NCBI GenBank assembly: GCA_012034595.1
Contig: JAAUPE010000017.1
Coordinates: 1 to 64,000, forward strand
Source: Calothrix sp. CSU_2_0
GTDB taxonomy: Bacteria > Cyanobacteriota > Cyanobacteriia > Cyanobacteriales > Nostocaceae
Direction of reading: 5' to 3'
DNA length: 64,000 nucleotides
In this document: positions 8,769 to 17,462 of the stretch, in pieces
Layout: each line of letters begins with the position of its first letter
How positions within the stretch are numbered: the stretch's first letter is position 1
Notes under the pieces: generated by a model
The model's database searches: none
The model's input: the letters and a program-made list of their open reading frames with translations, nothing else
Told to the model about the DNA's origin: nothing
Made by a program: the position numbers and the translations under genes

Positions 8769-9469
8769 CAAATATCAAGCAAATCATATTTTTTAGAATT
8801 ATAATTATATAAATGCATCTAACTACCACCGCAGGCGTGTAAATAAACTAACCATCTATGTATTCCTGAAAGCCTTGCGAATAGACAATGTTTGCGTTCT
8901 GTATTCTTCTAAAGTGCGTGATTGTAGGCGTTTGGACTATTCCAGACCGTGAGCGATCGCAATTTATAAACGAGAAATTTTAATGTTATTTATTGCATCT
9001 ATCTGGATGAAACTTGCATTGACTTTACAGTTGATACGGGCTGATTGGTCATCACTGCATTAGCTGATAATTGCAAGCGTTGTCACAATTTGATGGGATG
9101 ACACCACTAAATTATCAAAGAGGAAGAGCTTGCTATACAATGCCCGACTAAGGGGAGAACGGCAAGGAAGTAATGTCATAACCGAGTCATAACAAATATT
9201 AATTATACAGCAAAGTGATTACTAATAGAGGTAGAGCGTATATTCGGATATTTTGCAATCCTTTTTTAGTACCGTCAGTTGGCGTATATTCTTAGTCTAT
9301 AAAGTAGGGCATATTGCAGTGTTATACCCCAAGTATCCATTCAAGGAGATAACTTTAATGAGTAGTCGATGCCGAGTACCCCAAACACTAACAACGAAGG
9401 AGGTCTATTTTGCCAATCGGGAATATTAAGTTCTTGCTACCCAACCCCATGTTGGACATTTTCATAAAT

Positions 9470-9505
9470 AGAAGTCACCTAACCCGCCAAGACCAAGTGA
9501 CTTCT
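9470..9505 (+). promoter_or_regulatory. hairpin in the 5' region of the 78-aa gene
   Basis: AGAAGTCAC at 9470-9478 pairs perfectly with GTGACTTCT at 9497-9505, with an 18-base loop. The hairpin ends 19 bases before the ATG at 9525. A smaller one (CCAAC...GTTGG, 9441-9455) lies just upstream. They may form a structured leader. Confidence 0.4.
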
Positions 9506-9524
9506 AAAAACATAGTTCACTCAC

Positions 9525-9761
9525 ATGAGCAATACTCACATGAATAAATCTAAATCTAGTTTTTTCCAGCGTAACACGAATCGACTAAAGAGTGCTTTCC
9601 CTTTTGTATCAAAGGGTTTCAGCATTGGTATCGGACTTTGGGTTGCATGGATGGTTTGCTTTAATCACAACCCAGAAGCGACTGGTGCTTTGCCAATAGC
9701 CTACTTTTTCTTGAAGCTTCCAAAACAAATCCTACGTCAAATAAAGATGAAGATAAGTTGA
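9525..9761 (+). CDS. small membrane protein, 78 aa
   Basis: Unknown function. The product has a basic N-terminus (KSKSSFFQRNTNRLK), one clear membrane helix (GFSIGIGLWVAWMVCF), and a basic C-terminal end (KLPKQILRQIKMKIS). A second in-frame ATG lies five codons downstream. The gene stands alone in a long non-coding region and follows a strong hairpin. The single helix and flanking positive charges would suit a small membrane-active or toxin-like peptide, but nothing in the sequence proves that. Confidence 0.45.
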   Translation: MSNTHMNKSKSSFFQRNTNRLKSAFPFVSKGFSIGIGLWVAWMVCFNHNPEATGALPIAYFFLKLPKQILRQIKMKIS

Positions 9762-9802
9762 CCATACCAAGAGAAAAGCTGCAATAGTTTAGGCTAAGAA
9801 TT

Positions 9803-9835
9803 GCGATGCCCTTGGCGACCACAAAGTGGTATCGC
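9803..9835. repeat. 33-bp palindromic interspersed repeat, copy 1
   Basis: Starts GCGATGCCC and ends GTGGTATCGC, with an internal CCAC...GTGG hairpin. Its exact reverse complement occurs at 20492-20524, 33 of 33 bases identical. Related or partial copies lie at 11476-11498 and 57135-57186. Confidence 0.8.
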
Positions 9836-10081
9836 GTTTACTTTTTGCTCGTAATATTCGACTGAATTTAGGATGCGATCGCATCCTAAATTATGATTCT
9901 TGGCATCAGCATAAGCACTTATACAATCACTAGTCAATTCAGAAGTAAGTCACACTATGATTACGTGAAAATGCGAGTGACACTGCTGTATTGTTCAGGT
10001 TATTGTGGCGATGTCAGTCAAATGACGTTTTTTTTAACACATCTGTAGTTCTGTTGACAAGGAGAAAATAACTAGTTTCTT
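9836..10081. other. non-coding gap
   Basis: AT-rich DNA with a HIP1 octamer near 9877 and no gene that I can support. Confidence 0.4.
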
Positions 10082-10134
10082 ATGAAGGTTTTAATAAGAC
10101 CAACTCAGGCAGGAAGTATCAATCAGTTTAAAAC

Positions 10135-10251
10135 CTACCCAGTCGTTCGCAGCGTCCAGGTAGGCTTTGTAACAAAGTTTGATTTTGGATTCATCCACAC
10201 GTACCTAGAGAGATTTACTCTCAAAATCTACTCGGTAGTTCGCAGCTACCA
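10135..10251 (+). promoter_or_regulatory. duplicated hairpin unit before the TRADD-N-associated gene
   Basis: Two related 24-bp units, CTACCCAGTCGTTCGCAGC at 10135 and CTACTCGGTAGTTCGCAGC at 10228, are spaced 93 bp apart. The second folds as GGTAG-loop-CTACC, and the first can pair CCTACC with GGTAGG. A 75-codon frame (10082-10309) runs through them but overlaps the next gene's start and looks like a by-product. They are more likely a structured leader or paired operator for the gene at 10293. Confidence 0.4.
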
Positions 10252-10292
10252 CGCAAATTATTCAGTACAAATTACCCGTAGGAGGGGTTTTT

Positions 10293-10706
10293 ATGGACAA
10301 ACAGCTTAAAGCTAACACACAAGTTCAGAACGAGAATACAGTAATAACTCATTCTGATGGAAATTTCAATGCTGTTGACAATAACAATTCTATCGTTATT
10401 GCCGCAACTATTCCTCTTGATACTTATTCGTCTCCTAACAACCGCTATCATATTGCATCCCAGTGGTTTCGAGAGCGTTCTCGTCAAGCCAAACTTAGCT
10501 TTAATGTTGCTGTTAGTTTGGCAGGGGCAACTACCATGCTGAGTCTCACATTTGCTGTGTCAGTATGTATGGGTAAGATTTCCGAAGCAACCGCAGCAGC
10601 CGGATTGGGTTTAACATCAGGGGCAGTAAGTGCTTACTGCTTCAAGCTTTCGGATGATGCAAACAAAAGATTAGATGCAGCTGCTAAAGAACTTCTGGAA
10701 GAATAG
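10293..10706 (+). CDS. cyanobacterial TRADD-N-associated two-helix membrane protein
   Basis: A 137-aa protein preceded by a strong ribosome site (TAGGAGGGG). Residues 1-50 are polar and disordered. Residues about 57-135 match the pattern of the CyanoTRADDas membrane domain: FRERSRQAKLSFNVAV, two membrane helices (SLAGATTMLSLTFAVSV and TAAAGLGLTSGAVSAY), then SDDANKRLDAAAKELL. In cyanobacteria this domain accompanies TRADD-N and STAND-type conflict proteins and may act as a membrane effector or anchor; that is prior comparative-genomic knowledge. Here it has no immediate TRADD-N partner. The nearest TRADD-N protein is encoded at 30823-31964. The family assignment is from recalled motif shape. 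Confidence 0.65.
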   Translation: MDKQLKANTQVQNENTVITHSDGNFNAVDNNNSIVIAATIPLDTYSSPNNRYHIASQWFRERSRQAKLSFNVAVSLAGATTMLSLTFAVSVCMGKISEATAAAGLGLTSGAVSAYCFKLSDDANKRLDAAAKELLEE

Positions 10707-11813
10707 CGATCGTTAAGCTTTGCTTATTGCCTTTGACGTATTGCACAAAGCTATTGTTCGAGTGTTAGTTGCTTTTCTTCTGTGACTAACACCGCAATAG
10801 TTTTGTTACAAACTGAGTAACCGATAAGGGCATAGATATATTCTGCACTCTTTTTTTATGAAGTGCGATCGCATAAAAGTAAAACTCGCTAAGTACAGCA
10901 TTTCGTAAATCCGTGACGAAATAAGTGGCTAGATACCCTAAACTTTACTTTAGTTTTGACATAAAAGATTGAGCAGTACAAAAATAGTGATACTGCTAAT
11001 TTGTGTGTGATTTTTGGCGTTGCATAAATGCGGGATGAATTAGTGGTTGAAACTATTAATAATTCGTTCCAAATAGGGCGCAATTATCCCATGATTCAGC
11101 AACGTCTGATTTTTTAGTTGACAGCCGAGGGAATAGGAAACAAAAATATGAATCTATCTGACTTGAAAAAAAGCAGAAGGCAGACGGGAGAAGGAAAAAA
11201 AGTTTTTTTCATCTGTTCTGGTGCATGTCAGTTCATGATGGCTACTTAGTTCGCAATAATGACTTAAGTATCAAGCTAATAACCCCTACATTATACATCA
11301 GGGTCATCAGTATAATTCCTGGTTTTTTGGAAAATTTGAAAAATTAAATACCCAATGCTTCTAGATACTAACAACAAGTGGATGTTACAACATAACGGGC
11401 AAGCTAAGACCCTATGAATACTACCCAGCAGTCGATACCAGCAGCTACGCGAACACCCAAGAGGAAGTGGTATGCTGCAATGCCCTTGGGGGCATCGCAC
11501 TCCCTCACTTGTACTTGCTGAAGTGATGTCGATATATTAGATATGAAAAATTATCTCAGTTCCTAAATTACCTACAAAGATAATCAGTATAATTCCTGAG
11601 TAGTTGAAAAATTTTTCAAATTAAATTTGTAATGTTTTCAAGGCTTAGAAAGCTCTGGATTTGCAAGCCTTCTGTTTTTTTATTATGCAAAAAATATTAC
11701 TAACCGAACTATTGCGGGTTCGGTAATCATCCTATCTCGCTAGCAAAAGCGCAAAGCATTGGTGGAATTGTATATCTGAAAGACAAGCGATGTTCCCTGG
11801 AGTGCCCATCCAA
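10707..11813. other. non-coding stretch with a 44-bp imperfect direct repeat
   Basis: No gene is supported in this 1.1 kb. A 44-bp segment starting ATCAGTATAATTCCTG at 11306-11349 recurs at 11583-11626 with 36 of 44 positions identical. The first 16 bases match perfectly and contain TATAAT, so these may be duplicated promoter regions or remnants of a repeat. Confidence 0.45.
11476..11498. repeat. truncated copy of the palindromic repeat
   Basis: Contains TGCCCTTGGGGGCATCGC, the outer arms of the 33-bp palindromic repeat with the middle hairpin missing. Confidence 0.5.
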
Positions 11814-12488
11814 TTAATCCTCGACATAGCAAACAGGTCTATCCCCACTCACGCGGTTATATGCCGATCGCTTGCCACATTGCCTACCAGCGCGATCGCG
11901 GTCATAGGGACACTGACATTGACCGTCGCTTGTAGCCTGACGGGCTGGAGTGGTTTTACCCCGACGAAAATCCCAAGGCATCACGGGTTTGGCTTGATTC
12001 CAAAAGCCGAGTTTGCGCTTTTTCGCAGCAGCTTCGGCTTGCTCGAATTGTTTTGCGGTGGCAGCACAGCCATTAAAGTATTGCCTATAAATCACGGCTG
12101 CACCTTCTTTTACCAATTGCAAATTAACGGATTGTTTACCCAAGTATACTTCTGCGACCATTCGCCCGTAGCGATCGCGGGTTATCTCTCGAATTTGCAC
12201 TGATTTACCAGGTGGCAGCAATTGCTTGAGTCTGTCTCTCGATTTTGTACCCCAGGGCTGTTGTTTAATTTCGGGTGCATCGATGCAACCCAGACGCACG
12301 GTGGTTGGTGCATAAGATATTTCGAGAATATCAGTGTTGGGATTATTTGCTGGCTTGGTTGCTGAAAATTCGACTCGAATTGTGTCACCATCACCTACAC
12401 TAATTACTTTGGCGGTAGTAGTTTGGGCATTAGCAGGAGTTGCGGTAAATAATAGTGCGATCGCAGTAACTATAGCGATTTTGTTCAT
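11814..12488 (-). CDS. secreted thermonuclease (SNase family)
   Basis: I place the start at 12488, where MNKIAIVTAIALLFTATPANAQ forms a signal peptide; the frame extends nine codons further upstream. The mature protein is a staphylococcal-nuclease fold: VISVGDGDTIRV at the first strand, TVRLGCIDAPE with the first catalytic Arg and the acidic pair, and RDRYGRMVAEVYLGKQSVN with the second catalytic Arg. The C-terminus carries a Cys-rich motif, CQCPYDRDRAGRQCG then SAYNR and PVCY, seen as an add-on in many small exported bacterial proteins; four Cys could bind metal or form disulfides. The enzyme would degrade DNA or RNA outside the cytoplasm. It stands alone, downstream of the SnoaL-like gene on the same strand. 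Confidence 0.85.
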   Translation of the reverse strand: MNKIAIVTAIALLFTATPANAQTTTAKVISVGDGDTIRVEFSATKPANNPNTDILEISYAPTTVRLGCIDAPEIKQQPWGTKSRDRLKQLLPPGKSVQIREITRDRYGRMVAEVYLGKQSVNLQLVKEGAAVIYRQYFNGCAATAKQFEQAEAAAKKRKLGFWNQAKPVMPWDFRRGKTTPARQATSDGQCQCPYDRDRAGRQCGKRSAYNRVSGDRPVCYVED

Positions 12489-12520
12489 AATTTTAAATGA
12501 CATGACAAGTAACAATTAAC

Positions 12521-12919
12521 TTAATTTGATTTCCCGTCACTACCTAAATATTCCCGATAACCGCAAATTTTTTCATCGCGCACATCAAAGGAAATAGCGA
12601 TACGGTTTTTGTAAGGTTGTCCCCGCATCATTCCTTCATCACGAAACTCAAATACAACTGTTGTCTCACTACTAGTAACTCTTTCTAGAGTTGTTAACTT
12701 AATAGTTTGACCAAACACTTCTGTAACATATTGAAAAAAATCTTTTGCTCGTTCTTTTCCAACATTTAAACCGTGGTATTTACCAATAGGAAACCAAAAA
12801 GTAAAGTCATCTGCCAGTATATTTAAAAGTGGGTTCCAATCACTTGTTTCAAAACCATACATTAAATTGTCAAATGCTTGTTTCGCTACTTTTAATGTCT
12901 TTTCTTTTTCTTGTGTCAT
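12521..12919 (-). CDS. SnoaL/NTF2-like protein
   Basis: I prefer the Met at 12919 (MTQEKEKTLKVAKQAFDNLM) over the upstream in-frame Met at 12943. The protein of about 132 aa shows the cone-shaped NTF2/SnoaL pattern: a helical start, FETSDWNPLLNILADDFTFW, YHGLNVGKERAKDFFQYV, then beta strands ending in ICGYREYLGS. Family members are small-molecule isomerases, hydrolases or ligand-binding domains, so the substrate cannot be named. It is followed closely by the nuclease gene and preceded by the monooxygenase-like gene, all on the minus strand. Confidence 0.75.
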   Translation of the reverse strand: MTQEKEKTLKVAKQAFDNLMYGFETSDWNPLLNILADDFTFWFPIGKYHGLNVGKERAKDFFQYVTEVFGQTIKLTTLERVTSSETTVVFEFRDEGMMRGQPYKNRIAISFDVRDEKICGYREYLGSDGKSN

Positions 12920-12997
12920 AGGTTCTGATTCTCGTACATCCATCGTGACAACAATATTGACTGTAAGGTGATAGTTGAGTTAAATAACAACCAAATG

Positions 12998-13285
12998 CTA
13001 TGAATACAACTTACCTGACTCTAATTCATCAAGATATATAAATTCAGGAGCTTTAACTCCTGCTTCTTCTCTAATTTTGACTAGTTGAGGTGACTCAAAA
13101 AACTTTCTTGCATCTGTTATTGATGTCCAAGCTGAGAAATGAACTATTTTATTGGGTTCATTTTCATACTTTAAGACTTGATAGATTCTCTCACCAGCTT
13201 CTTTGCGGATACCAGCAGCATTATCAAATATTTTTTTCCAAGCTTCATAATCGGAAACCTCATGGATTATTAGTACATATTGCAT
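12998..13285 (-). CDS. antibiotic biosynthesis monooxygenase-like (ABM) protein
   Basis: Starting at the Met at 13285 (MQYVLIIHEVSDYEAWKKIF) gives a 95-aa ferredoxin-like protein of the ABM/dimeric alpha-beta barrel type: strand-helix-strand, then VHFSAWTSITDARKFFESPQ, then ELESGKLYS. The frame extends 14 codons upstream but those residues do not fit the family. Such proteins are small oxygenases or stress proteins; no metal or heme ligand is obvious here. It lies about 80 bases upstream of the SnoaL-like gene and could be co-transcribed with it. Confidence 0.65.
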   Translation of the reverse strand: MQYVLIIHEVSDYEAWKKIFDNAAGIRKEAGERIYQVLKYENEPNKIVHFSAWTSITDARKFFESPQLVKIREEAGVKAPEFIYLDELESGKLYS

Positions 13286-13342
13286 AGCAATATCACAAAC
13301 GAGATAATTTTCATTTTTCATCACCATATTGGTTCACTTACA

Positions 13343-14764
13343 TCAACTTACGTCATCTACCATCAAAGCATCCAATTGAGCCAATAACTTTTCTACCTTT
13401 ACCTTTTTCTTCGGGTCTTCCCAAACCTTTGATTGCTTCAACTTGCGGAATGTATTATCAACCTGGTCTTTGATTGATAGGCTTTCTGGTTTAACTTGCT
13501 GTTCGATTTCCTTTATCTTGCGCTTGATATCGTTCAGCGAGAGATTATAAGCTAAAGCATCCTCTAAAATTTCCTTTCGTTTTTGCTCATCCTTGACTCC
13601 TGCGATCGCACGGGCTTTGGTATATTCCAATTTCCCATCTCGCAGTACCTCCATTACGTCTTGAGGTAAGTTGAGCAAAGGCAGACGGTTTTTGACAAAC
13701 GACTCCCAACTCATCCGTCCTAATGATGCAAACAACTCCTTAATTGTCTTAGTTTCACTTTGAGACATAACGTTATGTCTCACCTCGGAATCTTCACCAT
13801 AGCGATCGCATACGTTACGCATTTTGTTGAGTTGGCTTGTTACTTCGTTCCTGTCCCATTCGAGTTGTAATGCTAGTAGTTCCAATATTCCTTCGGTTTC
13901 TTCAATTGGGTTGAGGTCTTCACGCTGGAGGTTTTCAACTATTTTCACCTTGGATGTAGTAACATCATCCATTTCGCGAATAACCACGGGCACTTCGGTT
14001 AGTCCTGCCAATTGTGCTGCTTTATAACGGCGTTCCCCTGCGACTAGTTCATAATTTCCCCCAGTTACCGGACGCACCAAAAGGGGTTCGAGTATACCCA
14101 GTTCTTTAATCGAGTGTGATAGTTCTTCAAGCTTTTGAGGGTCGAAGTAACGCCGGGGTTGGGATGGGGGCAGTTGAATTAAATCAATGCAAATGGTGTG
14201 GGTTACGTGGCTGATTTGTTCTATCCGCTTAGATTCTGCTTCCAAGCAATTGATAATTACATGATTTTCAGTATCCAAAAACTTTAGAGCCTCTCGAAGT
14301 GAGTCAGTCTGTTGATGGATTGCTGTATGAATTACACGGTTTAGGGCTTGCGAGCTTTCAATATAAGCTTTAACTACGTCAGAAAATTGATTTGAGCTAT
14401 CGAAGCTTTCTTTAACTGAATTTTGAGCAGTAGTTATCCAGTTAAAAACCCATTTACTAACCAACACGGCAAACTCTGGGCTGCACCATTGACCACAATT
14501 GATAGCTACTTGAGGGTGTCCCCATGTGCCTTGTGCCACTTTGTTATTACCGCCTTTATGTACTTGAACAAGACCATTTTTACCCGATACGGGAATTCCC
14601 GTATCGGTAGAAAGCTTTTCTATAAAGGCTTTTGCCGTACTAAGCCTTAAATAGTCGTTAAGTTTTTTGTTTGATGCTTGAGCCATTTTCGTGAGGTTGA
14701 TATAGCCATCCTCATGACGTTGCCCAATCTGCAAATCGTTAACTTTGTGAAGTATTATGTTCAT
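13343..14764 (-). CDS. KilA-N / ParB hybrid protein
   Basis: A 473-aa protein. Residues 1 to about 115 are a KilA-N DNA-binding domain ([38 protein letters not shown]). A helical linker follows. From about residue 195 it is Par[47 protein letters not shown] (ParB box) and [13 protein letters not shown], then a variable C-terminal part. KilA-N domains are usual in phage and large-virus proteins; ParB binds centromere-like sites and CTP. The ParB core DNA (13891-14180) is almost identical to that of the neighbouring parB (15412-15702), while flanks diverge. The gene is preceded by a structured leader that it shares with the KilA-N gene at 50404-52098. It probably binds plasmid DNA; whether it works in partition or as a regulator is open. 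Confidence 0.85.
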   Translation of the reverse strand: MNIILHKVNDLQIGQRHEDGYINLTKMAQASNKKLNDYLRLSTAKAFIEKLSTDTGIPVSGKNGLVQVHKGGNNKVAQGTWGHPQVAINCGQWCSPEFAVLVSKWVFNWITTAQNSVKESFDSSNQFSDVVKAYIESSQALNRVIHTAIHQQTDSLREALKFLDTENHVIINCLEAESKRIEQISHVTHTICIDLIQLPPSQPRRYFDPQKLEELSHSIKELGILEPLLVRPVTGGNYELVAGERRYKAAQLAGLTEVPVVIREMDDVTTSKVKIVENLQREDLNPIEETEGILELLALQLEWDRNEVTSQLNKMRNVCDRYGEDSEVRHNVMSQSETKTIKELFASLGRMSWESFVKNRLPLLNLPQDVMEVLRDGKLEYTKARAIAGVKDEQKRKEILEDALAYNLSLNDIKRKIKEIEQQVKPESLSIKDQVDNTFRKLKQSKVWEDPKKKVKVEKLLAQLDALMVDDVS

Positions 14765-14835
14765 GTGCGTTAGCTCTATAACGTACTACCCCTGGGGATT
14801 CGGCTGTTGACGCAGCCACCCGCGAGGGGTTTTTA
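14765..14835 (-). promoter_or_regulatory. conserved structured leader of a KilA-N gene, copy A
   Basis: Read on the minus strand, the bases just before the ATG can fold into an outer stem ACCCCT/AGGGGT enclosing a GGCTG/CAGCC hairpin, followed by a conserved GTAGTACGTTAT and CTAACGCAC up to the start codon. The same arrangement, with different loop bases, precedes the other KilA-N gene at 52099-52166. There is no similarity to a riboswitch that I know. Confidence 0.6.
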
Positions 14836-14879
14836 TCATTTTAATATAAATATATTCACAATTATCGATTTATTAGCCC

Positions 14880-15893
14880 TTATTTTGCAGTTGTTTCTTC
14901 ATCCAAAAGCTGCTTAATTTGGTTGAGTAATTTCTCTAAAGTTTTTTGCTTTTTAGGGTTTTCCCAAATTTTTGAGGTTCCTAATTTTTTGCTTAATTCT
15001 TTGTATTCAGATTTAAGAGGTGGGGGTGAATATGTTCGCTGATATTTTTTAACAAGCGCTTTAATTTCTTCTAAAGAGAGACTATTGTTAATTGCTTCGG
15101 AAAGTATGTCTTGGCGTTCGCTTGTTTGTTTGACTTGTGCGATCGCACGAGCTTTGGTATATTCAATTTTCCCATCACGCAGTAATGCGAGAATGTCTTT
15201 AGGGAGATTGAGTAAAGGAAGTCGATTGCGGACAAATGAGTCCCACTTCATTCGTCCTAACGCATCAAATAATTCTTCAACAAGTAAAGCTTGAGAGCTA
15301 CCCGTAACGTTACGGGTAATTTTTCCTTTGGCTTCATTGTCCATTTTTTGCAATAGTTTTACGGTTTCCTCAACACTTATTTCCAGCCGTAATGCGAGTA
15401 GGTTGAGTATTCCCTCGGTTTCTTCAATTGGGTTGAGGTCTTCACGCTGGAGGTTTTCGACTATTTGCACTTTGGATGTAGTAACATCATCCATTTCGCG
15501 AATAACCACGGGCACTTCGGTTAGTCCTGCAAGTTGTGCTGCTTTATAACGGCGTTCCCCTGCGACTAGTTCATAATTTCCCCCAGTTACCGGACGCACC
15601 AAAAGGGGTTCGAGTATACCCAGTTCTTTAATCGAGTGTGATAGTTCTTCAAGCTTTTGAGGGTCGAAGTAACGCCGGGGTTGGGATGGGGGCAGTTGAA
15701 TTTTAGCTATGGCTATGCTCGTTGGTGTGTTTTGAGTAGTTTCGCTTTCTTGGGAAATCTCCGGGGAAGAATTATTCTTCCCGGAAGTTTCACGGGAATA
15801 AGCCCCTTCTCCCAGTAAAGCGGCAACACCTTGGAGTTTGCTGCTATAGGGTTGGTCTTTTTTAGTTGTTTTAGTGGTGGATGTTTTGGTCAT
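14880..15893 (-). CDS. parB: ParB-like partition protein
   Basis: A 337-aa ParB/Spo0J-family protein. It has a variable N-terminus, [15 protein letters not shown] at about residue 67, the [16 protein letters not shown] box, [17 protein letters not shown], and a C-terminal region with a probable dimerisation helix (KKQKTLEKLLNQIKQLLDEE). Such proteins spread from parS sites and work with ParA to segregate the replicon. The start codon overlaps the stop of parA (ATGA-type overlap), the classical parAB arrangement. Its ParB core shares a 290-bp nearly identical block with the KilA-N/ParB hybrid next door, which suggests recent duplication or gene conversion. Confidence 0.92.
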   Translation of the reverse strand: MTKTSTTKTTKKDQPYSSKLQGVAALLGEGAYSRETSGKNNSSPEISQESETTQNTPTSIAIAKIQLPPSQPRRYFDPQKLEELSHSIKELGILEPLLVRPVTGGNYELVAGERRYKAAQLAGLTEVPVVIREMDDVTTSKVQIVENLQREDLNPIEETEGILNLLALRLEISVEETVKLLQKMDNEAKGKITRNVTGSSQALLVEELFDALGRMKWDSFVRNRLPLLNLPKDILALLRDGKIEYTKARAIAQVKQTSERQDILSEAINNSLSLEEIKALVKKYQRTYSPPPLKSEYKELSKKLGTSKIWENPKKQKTLEKLLNQIKQLLDEETTAK

Positions 15894-16657
15894 GACAATT
15901 TTTCTAAGCCGGAGGCAATTTTTTTGAGGACGCTGACTGCTGGGTTTTTGGGACTTGATAGCGCTAAGGGTAAACGAGCTTCACTTGCATCGGCAAAGGC
16001 GATTGTTTTGGGTATGGGTTCAAAAACTGTAGCGAGGGGGGATAGTTGTTCTTTAATTGCTTGATAGGTTCGGCTTTCTTGAGCAGTACGGGCATCGTAC
16101 ATGGTGGGAATAAACCCTGCGATCGCAAGATTAGGGTTTGCACCTTTACGCAGGCTGGCGACGGTTCTGAGCAATAAATCGGTACCTTGAAATGATTTAA
16201 ACTGACACTGAATGGGGACTAGGACATGGGTTGCAGCAACGAGGCTGATAACGCTGAGGATACCGAGGGATGGGGGGCAATCTATTAATATGTAATCGTA
16301 TTTATCGAGTAGAGGTGCGATCGCATTTTTGAGCCGCATCTCGCGCATTAGGGCAGCAACAAGTTCGAGTTCGGCAGCAGATAGGTTGATATTGGCAGGA
16401 GCAAAAGACATACCATGAATTAATTCAGGATATATGGGCAGTTCTTCTTCTCCCACTACCGCTTCGTAGACAGTTTTGGTGAGATTTTCGCTTTCTAAAC
16501 CCATAAAAGTAGTCAAGCTAGCCTGCGGATCGAGGTCAATCAGCAGAACGCGATTTTTTTTCTTTTGAGCGAGGTGGTAGCCAAGATTTTGGGTAAGTGT
16601 AGTTTTGGCAACACCACCACTTTGGTTAAATAGGGCAATAATGCGGGTTGTAGTCAC
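15890..16657 (-). CDS. parA: ParA-like partition ATPase
   Basis: I place the start at a GTG at 16657 (TTTRIIALFNQSGGVAKTTL), as family members begin just before the deviant Walker A motif; an in-frame ATG lies at 16729. The protein has the Walker A NQSGGVAKTT, the DLDPQASLT motif, IDCPPSLGIL (Walker B region) and PIQCQFKSFQG. It is a ParA/Soj-type ATPase of about 255 aa, within the usual size range, without the N-terminal helix-turn-helix of P1-type ParA. It would position or pull ParB-bound plasmid copies over the nucleoid. It forms an operon with parB. Confidence 0.92.
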   Translation of the reverse strand: MTTTRIIALFNQSGGVAKTTLTQNLGYHLAQKKKNRVLLIDLDPQASLTTFMGLESENLTKTVYEAVVGEEELPIYPELIHGMSFAPANINLSAAELELVAALMREMRLKNAIAPLLDKYDYILIDCPPSLGILSVISLVAATHVLVPIQCQFKSFQGTDLLLRTVASLRKGANPNLAIAGFIPTMYDARTAQESRTYQAIKEQLSPLATVFEPIPKTIAFADASEARLPLALSSPKNPAVSVLKKIASGLEKLS

Positions 16658-16764
16658 AAGTGATATATTGCAGTTGTAATCAATATTGCTGCTAATAAAG
16701 CGCTCATTGTAGCGTTTGATATGGTGCAATACAACTAGGTAAGGTGGGAAATTTTATCCCAAGC

Positions 16765-17100
16765 TCACAACTTAATCTTGGCTACCTGTTCTTCGTCTTC
16801 TAAGCTCCAAGCCATAAAATCAAAACCATCGTTGGTATATTGATAGTCGTACTCTAAATTGAGAGCATGTGCGGCTTCGATAAGTTCTTCAAGGGTTCCA
16901 TCACACCACCTAATTTCATCCTTCGCTAAACTATCTTGAATTATTTTTACTGCATATCCTTGTTGAATGTCAGCCAACATACATTGATGCTGCCAAGTAC
17001 CACAAATATCGCACGAGTATCCCCAATCGTATTTGAGGGTGGGACGATGATGGGTTTTGAAGTTGCAGTTGCGACAATAGAGGAATTTTGAGATGTCCAT
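16765..17100 (-). CDS. zinc-ribbon-containing hypothetical protein
   Basis: I chose the Met at 17100 (MDISKFLYCRNCNFKTHHRP); an in-frame Met exists at 17193 but the extra residues look non-conserved. The 111-aa product has two Cys pairs, CRNC and CDIC, spaced like a zinc ribbon, and an acidic C-terminal half (WCDGTLEELIEAAHAL, FMAWSLEDEEQ). Function is unknown. It lies upstream of parA on the same strand, about 110 bases away. Confidence 0.5.
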   Translation of the reverse strand: MDISKFLYCRNCNFKTHHRPTLKYDWGYSCDICGTWQHQCMLADIQQGYAVKIIQDSLAKDEIRWCDGTLEELIEAAHALNLEYDYQYTNDGFDFMAWSLEDEEQVAKIKL

Positions 17101-17462
17101 TGGTTTGGGAGAATTGCTACTACATTTAAAATTCCCCAAAGCGATCGCTCTTTCTTTCACTCTGAGAGGAATTTTTAGGAAAGCAATATCCACTGTATTT
17201 TGTTCAACATCCTACACCCAATTTCTTGATGCTTAATTATACTGCGTTTTTTGTAGCTGATGTTACTAAAAATAAATATAATTTTTCCGTATACAGGTGC
17301 TAATTGTCCTGTCAAGTATTTTTTCTGATGTAAATATTACTAGGAAGCTCCATGTCACATTTACTTTGGTAAACTTGCAATTTACCGTTGGTGTGCCATA
17401 GAGCTTTGAAGTGATTAGGGTGTACTGCCGCTCCACAAACTTTATCCAAAAGGAAGATTACT

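Larger units (their letters stand above)
7809..9468. other. long non-coding stretch
   Basis: No convincing gene in about 1.7 kb on either strand. The DNA is AT-rich. It holds the inverted repeat pair at 8109-8241 and the MITE-like element at 8392-8768, each listed separately. The rest shows nothing I can support. Confidence 0.6.

Noticed and set aside
10082-10309. 75-codon frame before the TRADD-N-associated gene
   Set aside because: It overlaps the next gene's ribosome site and start. Its inner repeat comes from two hairpin units, so a leader is the better explanation.
14765-14835. tRNA-like fold in the KilA-N leader
   Set aside because: The stems could suggest a cloverleaf, but there is no TPsiC arm consensus, no CCA-side stem and no anticodon loop.
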